Positions 7,869 to 15,037 of a DNA stretch of 64,000 nt are shown piece after piece (the first letter of the stretch is position 1; each line of letters begins with the position of its first letter). The translations under genes and the position numbers were made by a program. The notes below the pieces were generated by a model. The model saw nothing but the letters and a program-made list of their open reading frames with translations. It was not told the origin of the DNA and did no database searches. Source of the DNA: Bremerella volcania (lineage in GTDB: Bacteria; Planctomycetota; Planctomycetia; Pirellulales; Pirellulaceae); assembly GCF_007748115.1 (NCBI RefSeq), contig NZ_CP036289.1, forward strand, positions 4,588,001 through 4,652,000, given 5' to 3'.

Positions 7869-8756
7869 TTAACTAGCGAATGGATAGGTCACCGCCCCAC
7901 TTACCCCTGGCTGACAAAGGAAGATACCGCCTGCTTGAGGAAATTGCTTGAGTTGCTCGTCGCTTAGGCCTTTGCGTGGCGTGGTGATGTAGAGCTGATC
8001 GAGGTTCTCGCCTCCGAAGCAGCAGGAAGTGACGTTCGGACAGGAGATTTCAATCTTCCCGATAAGCTCTCCTGTCTGCGGATTCCAGCGGCATACCGAA
8101 GCGCCACCCCACATCCCGGTCCAGAGCATCCCCCCGCTGTCGATCGTCATTCCGTCCGGTTTGCCGATTCCCAGCGACTCGGGAATATCGACCACGGTTC
8201 GACGATTGGAAATCTGGCCGGTCTCGATCTCGTAGTCGAATGCGTCAATTTTGCGTGTGGCTGTATCGATGTAATAGAACAACTTATGATCAGGCGACCA
8301 GCAAAGTCCGTTACTATTCACCACGCCAGGCACGACCGTTTCGTAATGAAACTGGCTATCAAAGCGGTAACAATTGGCATCGCCTGGAGTGCGAGTGTCC
8401 GAGATCGTACCGGCGAACAATCTGCCCTTTGGGTCGCATTTCCCGTCGTTAAAACGGTTAGTATCCGAGTTGGTGTCTGGGTTGGCCACTTTGGTGACCT
8501 GGCCTGTCTCAGGATTCAGGCGCACGATTCCCTCGCGTGTGCCGACAATGATGTCCCCTTTTGAGGAGGCAATCGCAAAGCTGCACTCCTTCTCGACGGT
8601 CCAGGCCTCGTTGTTGCCAGTTGCTGGATCGAAGCGATTCACCAGGCTGTTCTCGATATCGACCCATAACAGCTTTCCGGTCGCGGCATCCCAGGAAGGA
8701 CCTTCCCCGAGCGTGGCTTGAATATCGAGGACGCACTGAGCTGTGTATGTCTGCAT
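7869..8756 (-). CDS. SMP-30/gluconolactonase/LRE-family lactonase
   Basis: A 295-residue six-bladed propeller protein of the SMP-30 family, which hydrolyses sugar lactones such as gluconolactone using one divalent metal. Expected metal ligands are visible: Glu in TLGEGPSWD near the start, Asn in VNSNGLCWSPD, and Asp in GKPDGMTIDSGG followed by LWTGMWGG. No signal peptide is seen, so it is probably cytoplasmic. The start at ATG 8756 is the only sensible one, as the conserved EGPSWD motif follows at residue 18. It is divergent from the CysQ-like gene; the 152-base gap between them contains no obvious motif. Confidence 0.85.
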   Translation of the reverse strand: MQTYTAQCVLDIQATLGEGPSWDAATGKLLWVDIENSLVNRFDPATGNNEAWTVEKECSFAIASSKGDIIVGTREGIVRLNPETGQVTKVANPDTNSDTNRFNDGKCDPKGRLFAGTISDTRTPGDANCYRFDSQFHYETVVPGVVNSNGLCWSPDHKLFYYIDTATRKIDAFDYEIETGQISNRRTVVDIPESLGIGKPDGMTIDSGGMLWTGMWGGASVCRWNPQTGELIGKIEISCPNVTSCCFGGENLDQLYITTPRKGLSDEQLKQFPQAGGIFLCQPGVSGAVTYPFAS

Positions 8757-8908
8757 TGGTTTATCTGCCGGTCAGCTATGGGGTGTTGTGAAATGTCGCT
8801 AAGACTTTTTAAAATATGGAGTTGCTTGGTAATCAAGCGGAACCGCCGATCGTAGGCTGACCAGCTGCGATCTGCAAGGACGTCCTTTAGCCCCTAAGTC
8901 GCAGCCCC

Positions 8909-9892
8909 ATGGCCGATAGCCACTATACCGAGGAACTTCGCGTCGCCGTCCAGGCCGTCGTTGAAGCCAGCAAGATCTGTCGCCATATTCAGTCGACCGA
9001 AGACTTTGCGGAGTTGTCTAAGACCGACCGCAGCCCGGTCACCGTCGCTGACTTCGGCAGTCAGGCCATCGTCTGCAAGGCGATCTCTGAGGCCTTCCCC
9101 GACGACCCCATGATCGCCGAAGAAGACTCGGCCGCACTACGATTACCCGATCAGGTTTCGGTTCTTAATCGGGTGGTGAAAGAAGTCGCCAAGGTGGTGC
9201 CTGACGCATCACAAGAACAAGTTCTTGCTTGGATCGATCATGGCATCTCGCGCGATCCAGCACCACGGACATGGACCCTCGACCCGATCGACGGTACCAA
9301 GGGATTCCTGCGAAACGAACAGTATGCGATTGCATTGGCACTGCTGATCGACGGCCAGGTGAAGGTCGCGGCCCTAGCTTGCCCGAACCTGGGCACGATC
9401 GAAAGCGACGAAATCGGCTATCTCTTTACCGCCGTACGGGGTGAAGGTGCCTACGTTTCTTCGCTGTCGGATCCAACCGATCGCACTCGTATTTCCACAT
9501 CGGGATGCATCATCGGGCGAGACGCACGGTTCTGCGAGTCGGTAGAATCGGGGCACAGTGATCATAGCTGGTCGTCGGAAATCGCTCACGAACTCGGGAT
9601 CTCGCGTGATTCGGTGCGGCTTGATAGCCAAGCCAAATATGCCGTCGTGGCCCGAGGAGAAGCTGAGATCTATCTGCGTCTACCCACCAAACCTGGCTAC
9701 GTCGAAAAGATCTGGGACCACGCGGCAGGATCGCTGGTCATCGAAGAAGCTGGCGGAACGGTCACGGACATCCACGGCCATCCTCTCGACTTTTCGCGCG
9801 GAGCGCTACTTTCCGAAAACCAGGGCATTATCGCGACTAATGGCCCACTCCACGCGGCAGTGGCCACCGCCATGAAGAATGCGAATTCCTGA
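8909..9892 (+). CDS. cysQ: 3'(2'),5'-bisphosphate nucleotidase (CysQ/HAL2 family)
   Basis: A 327-residue enzyme of the inositol-monophosphatase superfamily. It would remove the 3'-phosphate of PAP or PAPS, recycling a product of sulfate activation and sulfotransfer. Metal-binding motifs are present in order: AEEDSAALR (about residue 70), the DPIDGTKGF motif, and WDHAAGSLVIEEAGG near the C-terminus. Length and the DPIDGTKGF variant resemble the HAL2-type enzymes of yeast and plants more than the shorter E. coli CysQ. It is cytoplasmic and stands alone; the Rieske gene downstream is convergent with a 24-base gap. Inositol monophosphatase is the less likely alternative. Confidence 0.85.
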   Translation: MADSHYTEELRVAVQAVVEASKICRHIQSTEDFAELSKTDRSPVTVADFGSQAIVCKAISEAFPDDPMIAEEDSAALRLPDQVSVLNRVVKEVAKVVPDASQEQVLAWIDHGISRDPAPRTWTLDPIDGTKGFLRNEQYAIALALLIDGQVKVAALACPNLGTIESDEIGYLFTAVRGEGAYVSSLSDPTDRTRISTSGCIIGRDARFCESVESGHSDHSWSSEIAHELGISRDSVRLDSQAKYAVVARGEAEIYLRLPTKPGYVEKIWDHAAGSLVIEEAGGTVTDIHGHPLDFSRGALLSENQGIIATNGPLHAAVATAMKNANS

Positions 9893-9916
9893 TAGCGAAC
9901 CATCCTTCGTCCAACG

Positions 9917-10258
9917 TTAAATGAGACGTATTGAACTGGGTACGGTTGGCAGTTCGACCAAGACGTGCTCGCCTTCGGTGCGCACGGTGTAGATCTTCGC
10001 ATGGAATCGCTCGGCATCGGCGTCGAGATACTTCCCATCGGAAAGTCGAAAACGCCAGTGGTGCACCGGGCAAGCAACGACGCCGTCGCAAACGCTTCCC
10101 TTCGCGAGGTTGGCCCCGGCATGAGGGCACATCGCATCGATGGCGAAGATACCGTCGTCGGTCTTGAATAACCCAATCCACTGCTGATCCACAATCACCA
10201 ACCTTCCTCCTTGGTCGGGAAGGTCGATCAGCGTGGCGAGTTGAACGAACTGAGACAC
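9917..10258 (-). CDS. Rieske [2Fe-2S] protein, NirD-like
   Basis: A 113-residue soluble Rieske ferredoxin-like protein. The two cluster-binding motifs are CPHAGANLAKG and CPVHHWRF (C-x-H ... C-x2-H). Its size and sequence resemble the small subunit of assimilatory nitrite reductase (NirD), but no nirB-like gene is in the window, so it could equally be a stand-alone ferredoxin of another oxygenase or reductase. The start is GTG at 10258. It follows the DAHP synthase gene by 15 bases on the same strand, so the two are likely co-transcribed, although no functional link is obvious. Confidence 0.8.
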   Translation of the reverse strand: MSQFVQLATLIDLPDQGGRLVIVDQQWIGLFKTDDGIFAIDAMCPHAGANLAKGSVCDGVVACPVHHWRFRLSDGKYLDADAERFHAKIYTVRTEGEHVLVELPTVPSSIRLI

Positions 10259-10273
10259 GACAGAGCAGTCGCC

Positions 10274-11332
10274 TTAGGCAGAGACCAGCGACTTGAGACG
10301 TTCGTTTGCTTCGAGCAGCAGTTCTTCGGTCTCGTCCCAGCCAATGCACGCATCGGTGATCGAAACGCCATACTCCAGCTTGCTCGGATCATCGGTCAAC
10401 TTTTGATTGCCCGGCATGAGATTGCTTTCCAGCATCACGCCAGCGATGGCCCGACTTCCGGCCATCCGTTGATCGAGCACATCCCGGAAGACGCCGGCCT
10501 GACGGGTGTGATCCTTTAGCGAATTACCGTGGCTGCAATCGACCAACAGGCGAGCCGGCAAATTGCGTTTTTCCAGAGCAGCGATCGCTTCCGCCACCGA
10601 CTCCCGCGAGTAGTTCGGACCGGATCGCCCGCCACGCAGAATCAAATGCCCCCAAGGATTTCCCTTTGAGTGAACCACGCAGGTGGCTCCTTCCGGGTCG
10701 ATGCCCAGGAAACTGTGCGGTGCGTTGGAGGACGTCATCGCGTCGAGGGCGATCTGCAAGTCGCCATCGGTGCCATTTTTGAAGCCGATCGGCATCGACA
10801 ATCCACTGGCCATCTGACGATGCGTGGGAGATTCGGTCGTTCGGGCACCGATCGAGGCCAACGAAATCAGGTCGGCGATGTACTGCGGAGTGATCGGCTC
10901 CAGGGCTTCGCTGGCGGCCGGAATGCCCATCTCGGCGAGGGTCAGCAGCAGTTTGCGAGCCAGGCGGTAACCTTCGACCATGTCGAACGTATCGTTCAGG
11001 TGCGGATCGTTGATCAGCCCTTTCCATCCGACGGTCGTACGAGGCTTCTCGAAATAAACTCGCATGACGACGAGCATGGTCTCGGAAACTTTATCGGAAA
11101 GCTTCTTCAGCCGCGTGCCGTATTCGATGGCCATATCGACATTGTGAATCGAGCACGGGCCCACCACGGCAATCAAGCGATCCTCATCCCCTGCCAAAAT
11201 CTTTTGGATATGCTGTCGCGAATCGAAAACAAAGTCCTGGGCGGCCTCCGAAATTGGAAACTCACGCTTGATCTCCGTGGGTGGAGCCAGCTTTTCAATT
11301 CGGTGAACGTTGATGTTGTCGGTCTGGTGCAT
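10274..11332 (-). CDS. aroG: 3-deoxy-7-phosphoheptulonate synthase, class I (AroG type)
   Basis: A 352-residue DAHP synthase, the first enzyme of the shikimate pathway, condensing phosphoenolpyruvate and erythrose 4-phosphate. The family motifs VVGPCSIHN, RVYFEKPRTTVGWKG, and RGGRSGPNYS are all present, and the length matches the E. coli AroF/G/H isozymes (about 350). The N-terminal extension that forms the feedback site in the E. coli enzymes is present in length, but I cannot tell which aromatic amino acid inhibits it. The symbol aroG is by type only; aroF and aroH are equally possible. The Rieske gene lies immediately downstream. Confidence 0.9.
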   Translation of the reverse strand: MHQTDNINVHRIEKLAPPTEIKREFPISEAAQDFVFDSRQHIQKILAGDEDRLIAVVGPCSIHNVDMAIEYGTRLKKLSDKVSETMLVVMRVYFEKPRTTVGWKGLINDPHLNDTFDMVEGYRLARKLLLTLAEMGIPAASEALEPITPQYIADLISLASIGARTTESPTHRQMASGLSMPIGFKNGTDGDLQIALDAMTSSNAPHSFLGIDPEGATCVVHSKGNPWGHLILRGGRSGPNYSRESVAEAIAALEKRNLPARLLVDCSHGNSLKDHTRQAGVFRDVLDQRMAGSRAIAGVMLESNLMPGNQKLTDDPSKLEYGVSITDACIGWDETEELLLEANERLKSLVSA

Positions 11333-11479
11333 GATCCTGCCTACAAGGGCCGCCTAATCGATCGAGGGGAAACCTCTATCATGTCTCAACACCTTCGATT
11401 CTCCTAGGCGGCTAGTTGCCAGGGGGAATAAAATTGGGTGCGGATGGATGGATTTTGCCGATTTATACGGGAAAATTCA

Positions 11480-11971
11480 TCATTTCCCGGCTACAACATC
11501 CTTGCCGGGGCCCAGCGGCGAGGCCTGCAATTCCTTCAAGAGTTCTTCGGAATGGTAATCCCAGACGCCGCGTGAATTGTCTTCCAGCTTGGCGTAAACT
11601 CCGATTTCCGTCAGTTGATGGCTCTCGGGGTCGAACCGAAGTCCATTCTTACGGGCAAATGCCCCCAGCGCGATGGTCATTTCCTGTCCGGCAGGTAGCT
11701 CATCCTTGCTGTAGAAGTGAAAAGCATCGTTGAACGTGATCCCGAGGTTGGTCAATGGCCTATCGGATTGATTCTCCACGATCAGTGCCATTTCCGAGTT
11801 CACTTCAGCGACGCGAATGACGATCGGAAGTGGGTTATCTGATTTTTTGGGAAGAGAAACCCACAGGAAAATCAGCATTGAGATTGGCAATAGCACCACA
11901 ACGGCCAAAAAGCAAGTAAGCCCGAATCTCGAAAGCCGAAGTACGTTGGGATCTTGAGCGATTTCGTTCAT
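11480..11971 (-). CDS. single-pass membrane protein, unknown
   Basis: A 163-residue protein with a short cytoplasmic N-terminus, one transmembrane segment at about residues 16-40 (LTCFLAVVVLLPISMLIFLW) and a predicted extracytoplasmic beta-rich domain of about 120 residues (for example MALIVENQSDRPLTNLGITFND). That domain reads like an immunoglobulin-like or 'protein with conserved DUF' fold, but I recognise no family. ATG at 11971 is used; the frame opens one codon earlier with TTG. It is divergent from the RegB gene by 80 bases. Confidence 0.6.
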   Translation of the reverse strand: MNEIAQDPNVLRLSRFGLTCFLAVVVLLPISMLIFLWVSLPKKSDNPLPIVIRVAEVNSEMALIVENQSDRPLTNLGITFNDAFHFYSKDELPAGQEMTIALGAFARKNGLRFDPESHQLTEIGVYAKLEDNSRGVWDYHSEELLKELQASPLGPGKDVVAGK

Positions 11972-12051
11972 CAATTAATCTGTCCTCAGGCAGGGATCGC
12001 CTTGTTTACTACTATTCTTCGCTTTTAACCCACCAGCCGGCTACCCGCCTC

Positions 12052-13437
12052 ATGCCGCAAACCTCCCATTTTGATAACGGTCCGCATCTTCTGGAAGGGC
12101 GTAAGGCTCGGCTTACGATCAATACGGCCTGGCTGATCAAATTGCGGTGGGTGGCAGCATTCGGTCAGTGGATCACCATTGCCACGGCCATGTTTCTGCT
12201 GGGTATCGAGATTCGCTGGCAGCCGCTGGCTACAATCATCTTTTTAACCGCCAGCAGTAACTTACTGCTCACCTATTTATTCGAGTCACTCCGCTCGCGC
12301 GACCTGAAAAGCCTGACGGCCTGGGAAACGCTGCTCTTCGCGGTGATGTTGATGGACCTGGGTTTTCTGACCGCGATGCTTTACTTTACGGGAGGGATTA
12401 CCAACCCGTTTGCTGTGTTTTACCTGGTGAATCTGGCCCTGGCGGCGATCGTACTCACCCCGAAAAACACCGGGATCCTGGCTTTGGTAACCGTGGGGTG
12501 TATCGGTCTGCTGTTGTTAGTGAGCTACCCATTCCCGTTCTTGGGAAGTTGGCAAATCGAGAATCTCGCGACGAGTACGATCCCTGTCCATGTTCTTCTG
12601 GCAGGGACCTCCGTGGCATTGGTAACTTGTGCCATGGTCGTGGTCTACTTCACGACTCGTCTGAATGTCGAGCTACAGCGAAAAGAAGCCAGCTTGCGAC
12701 TCAACGAGATAAAGCAGGCCCGCAGCGAAAAGCTGGAGGCTTTAGGCACTTTGGCTGCGGGGGCTGCTCACGAACTATCGACCCCTCTGGCCACCATTGC
12801 CGTGGTCGCGAAAGAGGTCCAACGGGAACTGGCACAAGTCGAAGTTGCTGCCGAGATTAAAGAAGACATCTCGCTCATTCGCAGTGAACTTGATCGATGT
12901 CGGGCGATTCTCGATCAGATGTCAACCGACGCCGGGCAGGCTACGGGAGAACCAATCGTCCGCTTTACGGCAAGCAAGCTCCTGGAAGAAGTCACCGAAA
13001 GGTTTGATATCCAGCATAGAAACCGCATTAGTATCGATCACAATATCCCCGAAGTGGAGATAAACGCACCGCTTCACCTCCTTTCCCAGGCCATTCGCGG
13101 ACTGGTAAAGAATGCCCTCGATGCAACACCGGCAGGGCAGTCAATTCAACTGAATCTTGGCACCACGAAAGATAGCATGATCGTGTCGATCCGAGATCGC
13201 GGCATGGGAATGCCACCTCATATTTTGGCTCGCATCGGCGAACCCTTCTTTACCACGAAAGAACCAGGTTCTGGCACCGGGCTGGGCGTGTTCCTGGCGA
13301 AAAACGTGGTCGAAAAATTGAACGGGGAGGTCACGATCGACTCGGTTCCAGACCAGGGAACAACGGTAATTGTGCGTATCCCTAGCATCCCGTCGATAAA
13401 TAATGAAAAAACCCCGCCGAACTCTCGCCGTGACTGA
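12052..13437 (+). CDS. regB: RegB/PrrB/ActS-type redox sensor histidine kinase
   Basis: A 461-residue membrane kinase. Six transmembrane helices fill about residues 25-205. Three RegB hallmarks are visible: the quinone-site heptapeptide GGxxNPF as GGITNPF (residues 114-120), the H-box AAGAAHELSTPLATIAVV with His240 as the expected phosphorylation site, and the redox cysteine in SELDRCRAIL (Cys283), corresponding to Cys265 of Rhodobacter RegB. ATP-binding boxes follow: KNALDATP, DRGMGMP and GSGTGLGVFLAKN. In proteobacteria RegB senses the quinone pool and oxygen and phosphorylates RegA. The partner regulator starts 97 bases downstream, and the respiratory operon lies beyond it. Confidence 0.9.
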   Translation: MPQTSHFDNGPHLLEGRKARLTINTAWLIKLRWVAAFGQWITIATAMFLLGIEIRWQPLATIIFLTASSNLLLTYLFESLRSRDLKSLTAWETLLFAVMLMDLGFLTAMLYFTGGITNPFAVFYLVNLALAAIVLTPKNTGILALVTVGCIGLLLLVSYPFPFLGSWQIENLATSTIPVHVLLAGTSVALVTCAMVVVYFTTRLNVELQRKEASLRLNEIKQARSEKLEALGTLAAGAAHELSTPLATIAVVAKEVQRELAQVEVAAEIKEDISLIRSELDRCRAILDQMSTDAGQATGEPIVRFTASKLLEEVTERFDIQHRNRISIDHNIPEVEINAPLHLLSQAIRGLVKNALDATPAGQSIQLNLGTTKDSMIVSIRDRGMGMPPHILARIGEPFFTTKEPGSGTGLGVFLAKNVVEKLNGEVTIDSVPDQGTTVIVRIPSIPSINNEKTPPNSRRD

Positions 13438-13534
13438 TAGGAATTTCCCTCGGTATTTCCTATAGTCATGGTTCTGACGCCGCCATGACTAGTCAGGTCA
13501 GTACCTAGCTACGCATTCCGGAATCGGCGAGACC

Positions 13535-14068
13535 ATGACGCGACCTACAATCCTCCTCGTCGATGACGACGATATCTTGCGGAACCGATTGACCCGAGCG
13601 TTTTCGTCGCGGGGTTTCGACGTCTACTCCGCCAAGACTAAAGAGGATGCGGTTGCACAAGCCCAAGAGGCTCAACCGGATCGCGCAGTTCTCGACTTGA
13701 AGATGCCAGAGACTTCCGGCATTGAAGTTCTCAAAGATCTTCTTAAAGTATCTCCTTTAACACAGGCCGTTATCCTGACGGGATACGGCAGCATTACCAA
13801 TGCAGTTGAAGCCGTACGGCTGGGTGCGGTTAACTACCTGACCAAGCCCGCCGATGTGGATGAAATATTGGCTGCTTTTGACAACCAAGAATCGGCCGCG
13901 CCGGAATCCAACGCCCAAACTTACAACCCACAATCCCTTGCCGAAGCCGAGTGGGAACATATTCACCGGGTCCTGAATGACTGCGGTGGTAACCTCTCGG
14001 AAGCGGCGAGATTGCTAGATATCCCTCGGAGAACGCTGCAGCGAAAGCTGAAGAAGCTTGCTCCCTAA
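13535..14068 (+). CDS. regA: RegA/PrrA/ActR-type response regulator
   Basis: A 177-residue cytoplasmic regulator. The receiver domain occupies about residues 1-115 with the acidic pocket LLVDDDD at the N-terminus, the phosphoacceptor Asp54 in VLDLKMPET, the Thr of ILTGYGS and the Lys of LTKPADVDE. A linker of about 15 residues leads to a Fis-type helix-turn-helix at the C-terminus (NLSEAARLLDIPRRTLQRKL), the standard RegA architecture and length (about 180). It is the probable partner of the RegB-type kinase directly upstream. The C-terminal helix is close to the RegA DNA-binding segment, so binding to GC-rich inverted sites is expected. Confidence 0.9.
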   Translation: MTRPTILLVDDDDILRNRLTRAFSSRGFDVYSAKTKEDAVAQAQEAQPDRAVLDLKMPETSGIEVLKDLLKVSPLTQAVILTGYGSITNAVEAVRLGAVNYLTKPADVDEILAAFDNQESAAPESNAQTYNPQSLAEAEWEHIHRVLNDCGGNLSEAARLLDIPRRTLQRKLKKLAP

Positions 14069-14069
14069 G

Positions 14070-14084
14070 GTGAATTTAATTCAC
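14070..14084. promoter_or_regulatory. 15-base perfect palindrome upstream of the respiratory operon
   Basis: GTGAATT-T-AATTCAC is a perfect inverted repeat with a one-base centre, starting two bases after the regA stop and 246 bases before actA. Without a loop it is a poor terminator and looks more like a protein-binding site. Confidence 0.35.
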
Positions 14085-14295
14085 ACCCCCCCATTCTAGT
14101 GCGACCTATTGTCACGTCGTGCGAAAGTGGTGGTTATTTTACGATTTACACGCGAATAGCTATGAGTTGCAGCTCCTCATCGGATCAAGGCTTATCGCTT
14201 TCAACGTTGCAATTAACAACAATCTGCTTTGCTTGAGTTCTGGCCGGATGCCTAGCTCCGGTCAGCCCTTGGGTTTAGCAATTTTCCGTCGCCGT

Positions 14296-14310
14296 GTCTC
14301 TTTGCGAGAC
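14296..14310 (+). promoter_or_regulatory. small hairpin in the actA leader
   Basis: GTCTC-N5-GAGAC forms a 5-base-pair hairpin that ends 19 bases before the actA ATG at 14330. It could affect translation start or be an operator. No clear Shine-Dalgarno sequence is visible for actA. Confidence 0.3.
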
Positions 14311-14329
14311 CACTCACGACTGAGAAAAC

Positions 14330-15037
14330 ATGGACCGCTTTCTATTTCCCAGATGGGTAAATAAGTTCGTACCACTGATGTTTGGCGTTGTCCTCGTTGG
14401 GGCCGCCTACGGTGGATCCGTGCTTTTTGTCACCACGTCGCCCGAGATTCTCAATCGGGGCTATCGACCTGAGCAGCCAGTTCCTTTTAGCCACAAGCTT
14501 CATGCTGGGCGTTTGAAGATGGACTGTCGCTACTGCCACAATACGGTCGAAAAGGCCAGTCATGCGGCTGTCCCGCCGACTGAAACTTGCGGTAACTGCC
14601 ACAGCGGTGCCGACTCGAGCGGTGCGACCAAGTACGCCGCGGTGCACGCCACGAGCGTCGCGCTGGAGCCGGTTCGCGAGAGCCTGGCGACCGGCGAATC
14701 GATCGATTGGACGCGGGTGCACAACCTGCCTGACTTCGTTTACTTCAATCATAGCGCTCACGTGACCCAAGGGGTTTCGTGCGTTGAGTGTCACGGCCGG
14801 GTCGACAAGATGGACGTCGTCCAGGTTGTTGAACCCATCTCCATGTCCTGGTGCTTGGAATGCCATCGCGATCCCGACACGCATATCCGTCCAGCCGACG
14901 AAGTCACGAACCTTGCTTGGGGTACCGAGGCAGGCGGCAACGCCATGTCAGACGAAGAAAAGCGTCTGCTCGGCAAGCAACTTCGTGAAGAGTTGAACAT
15001 TAACCCATCGACTAACTGCTCGACATGTCATCGATAA
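14330..15037 (+). CDS. actA: Alternative Complex III subunit ActA, pentaheme cytochrome c
   Basis: A 235-residue protein with one N-terminal transmembrane anchor (about residues 10-32, VPLMFGVVLVGAAYGG) and five c-type heme motifs: CRYCH, CGNCH, CVECH, CLECH and CSTCH. Five hemes and a single anchor match ActA of Rhodothermus ACIII. ACIII is a menaquinol:cytochrome c (or oxidase) reductase that replaces the bc1 complex. The heme domain should face the periplasm and relay electrons to ActE. The gene overlaps the actB start and opens the 14 kb respiratory transcription unit. Confidence 0.92.
   Translation: MDRFLFPRWVNKFVPLMFGVVLVGAAYGGSVLFVTTSPEILNRGYRPEQPVPFSHKLHAGRLKMDCRYCHNTVEKASHAAVPPTETCGNCHSGADSSGATKYAAVHATSVALEPVRESLATGESIDWTRVHNLPDFVYFNHSAHVTQGVSCVECHGRVDKMDVVQVVEPISMSWCLECHRDPDTHIRPADEVTNLAWGTEAGGNAMSDEEKRLLGKQLREELNINPSTNCSTCHR

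Noticed and set aside
14119-14364. 81-codon plus-strand frame before and into actA
   Set aside because: Overlaps the actA start in another frame, has no ribosome site and no recognisable feature.
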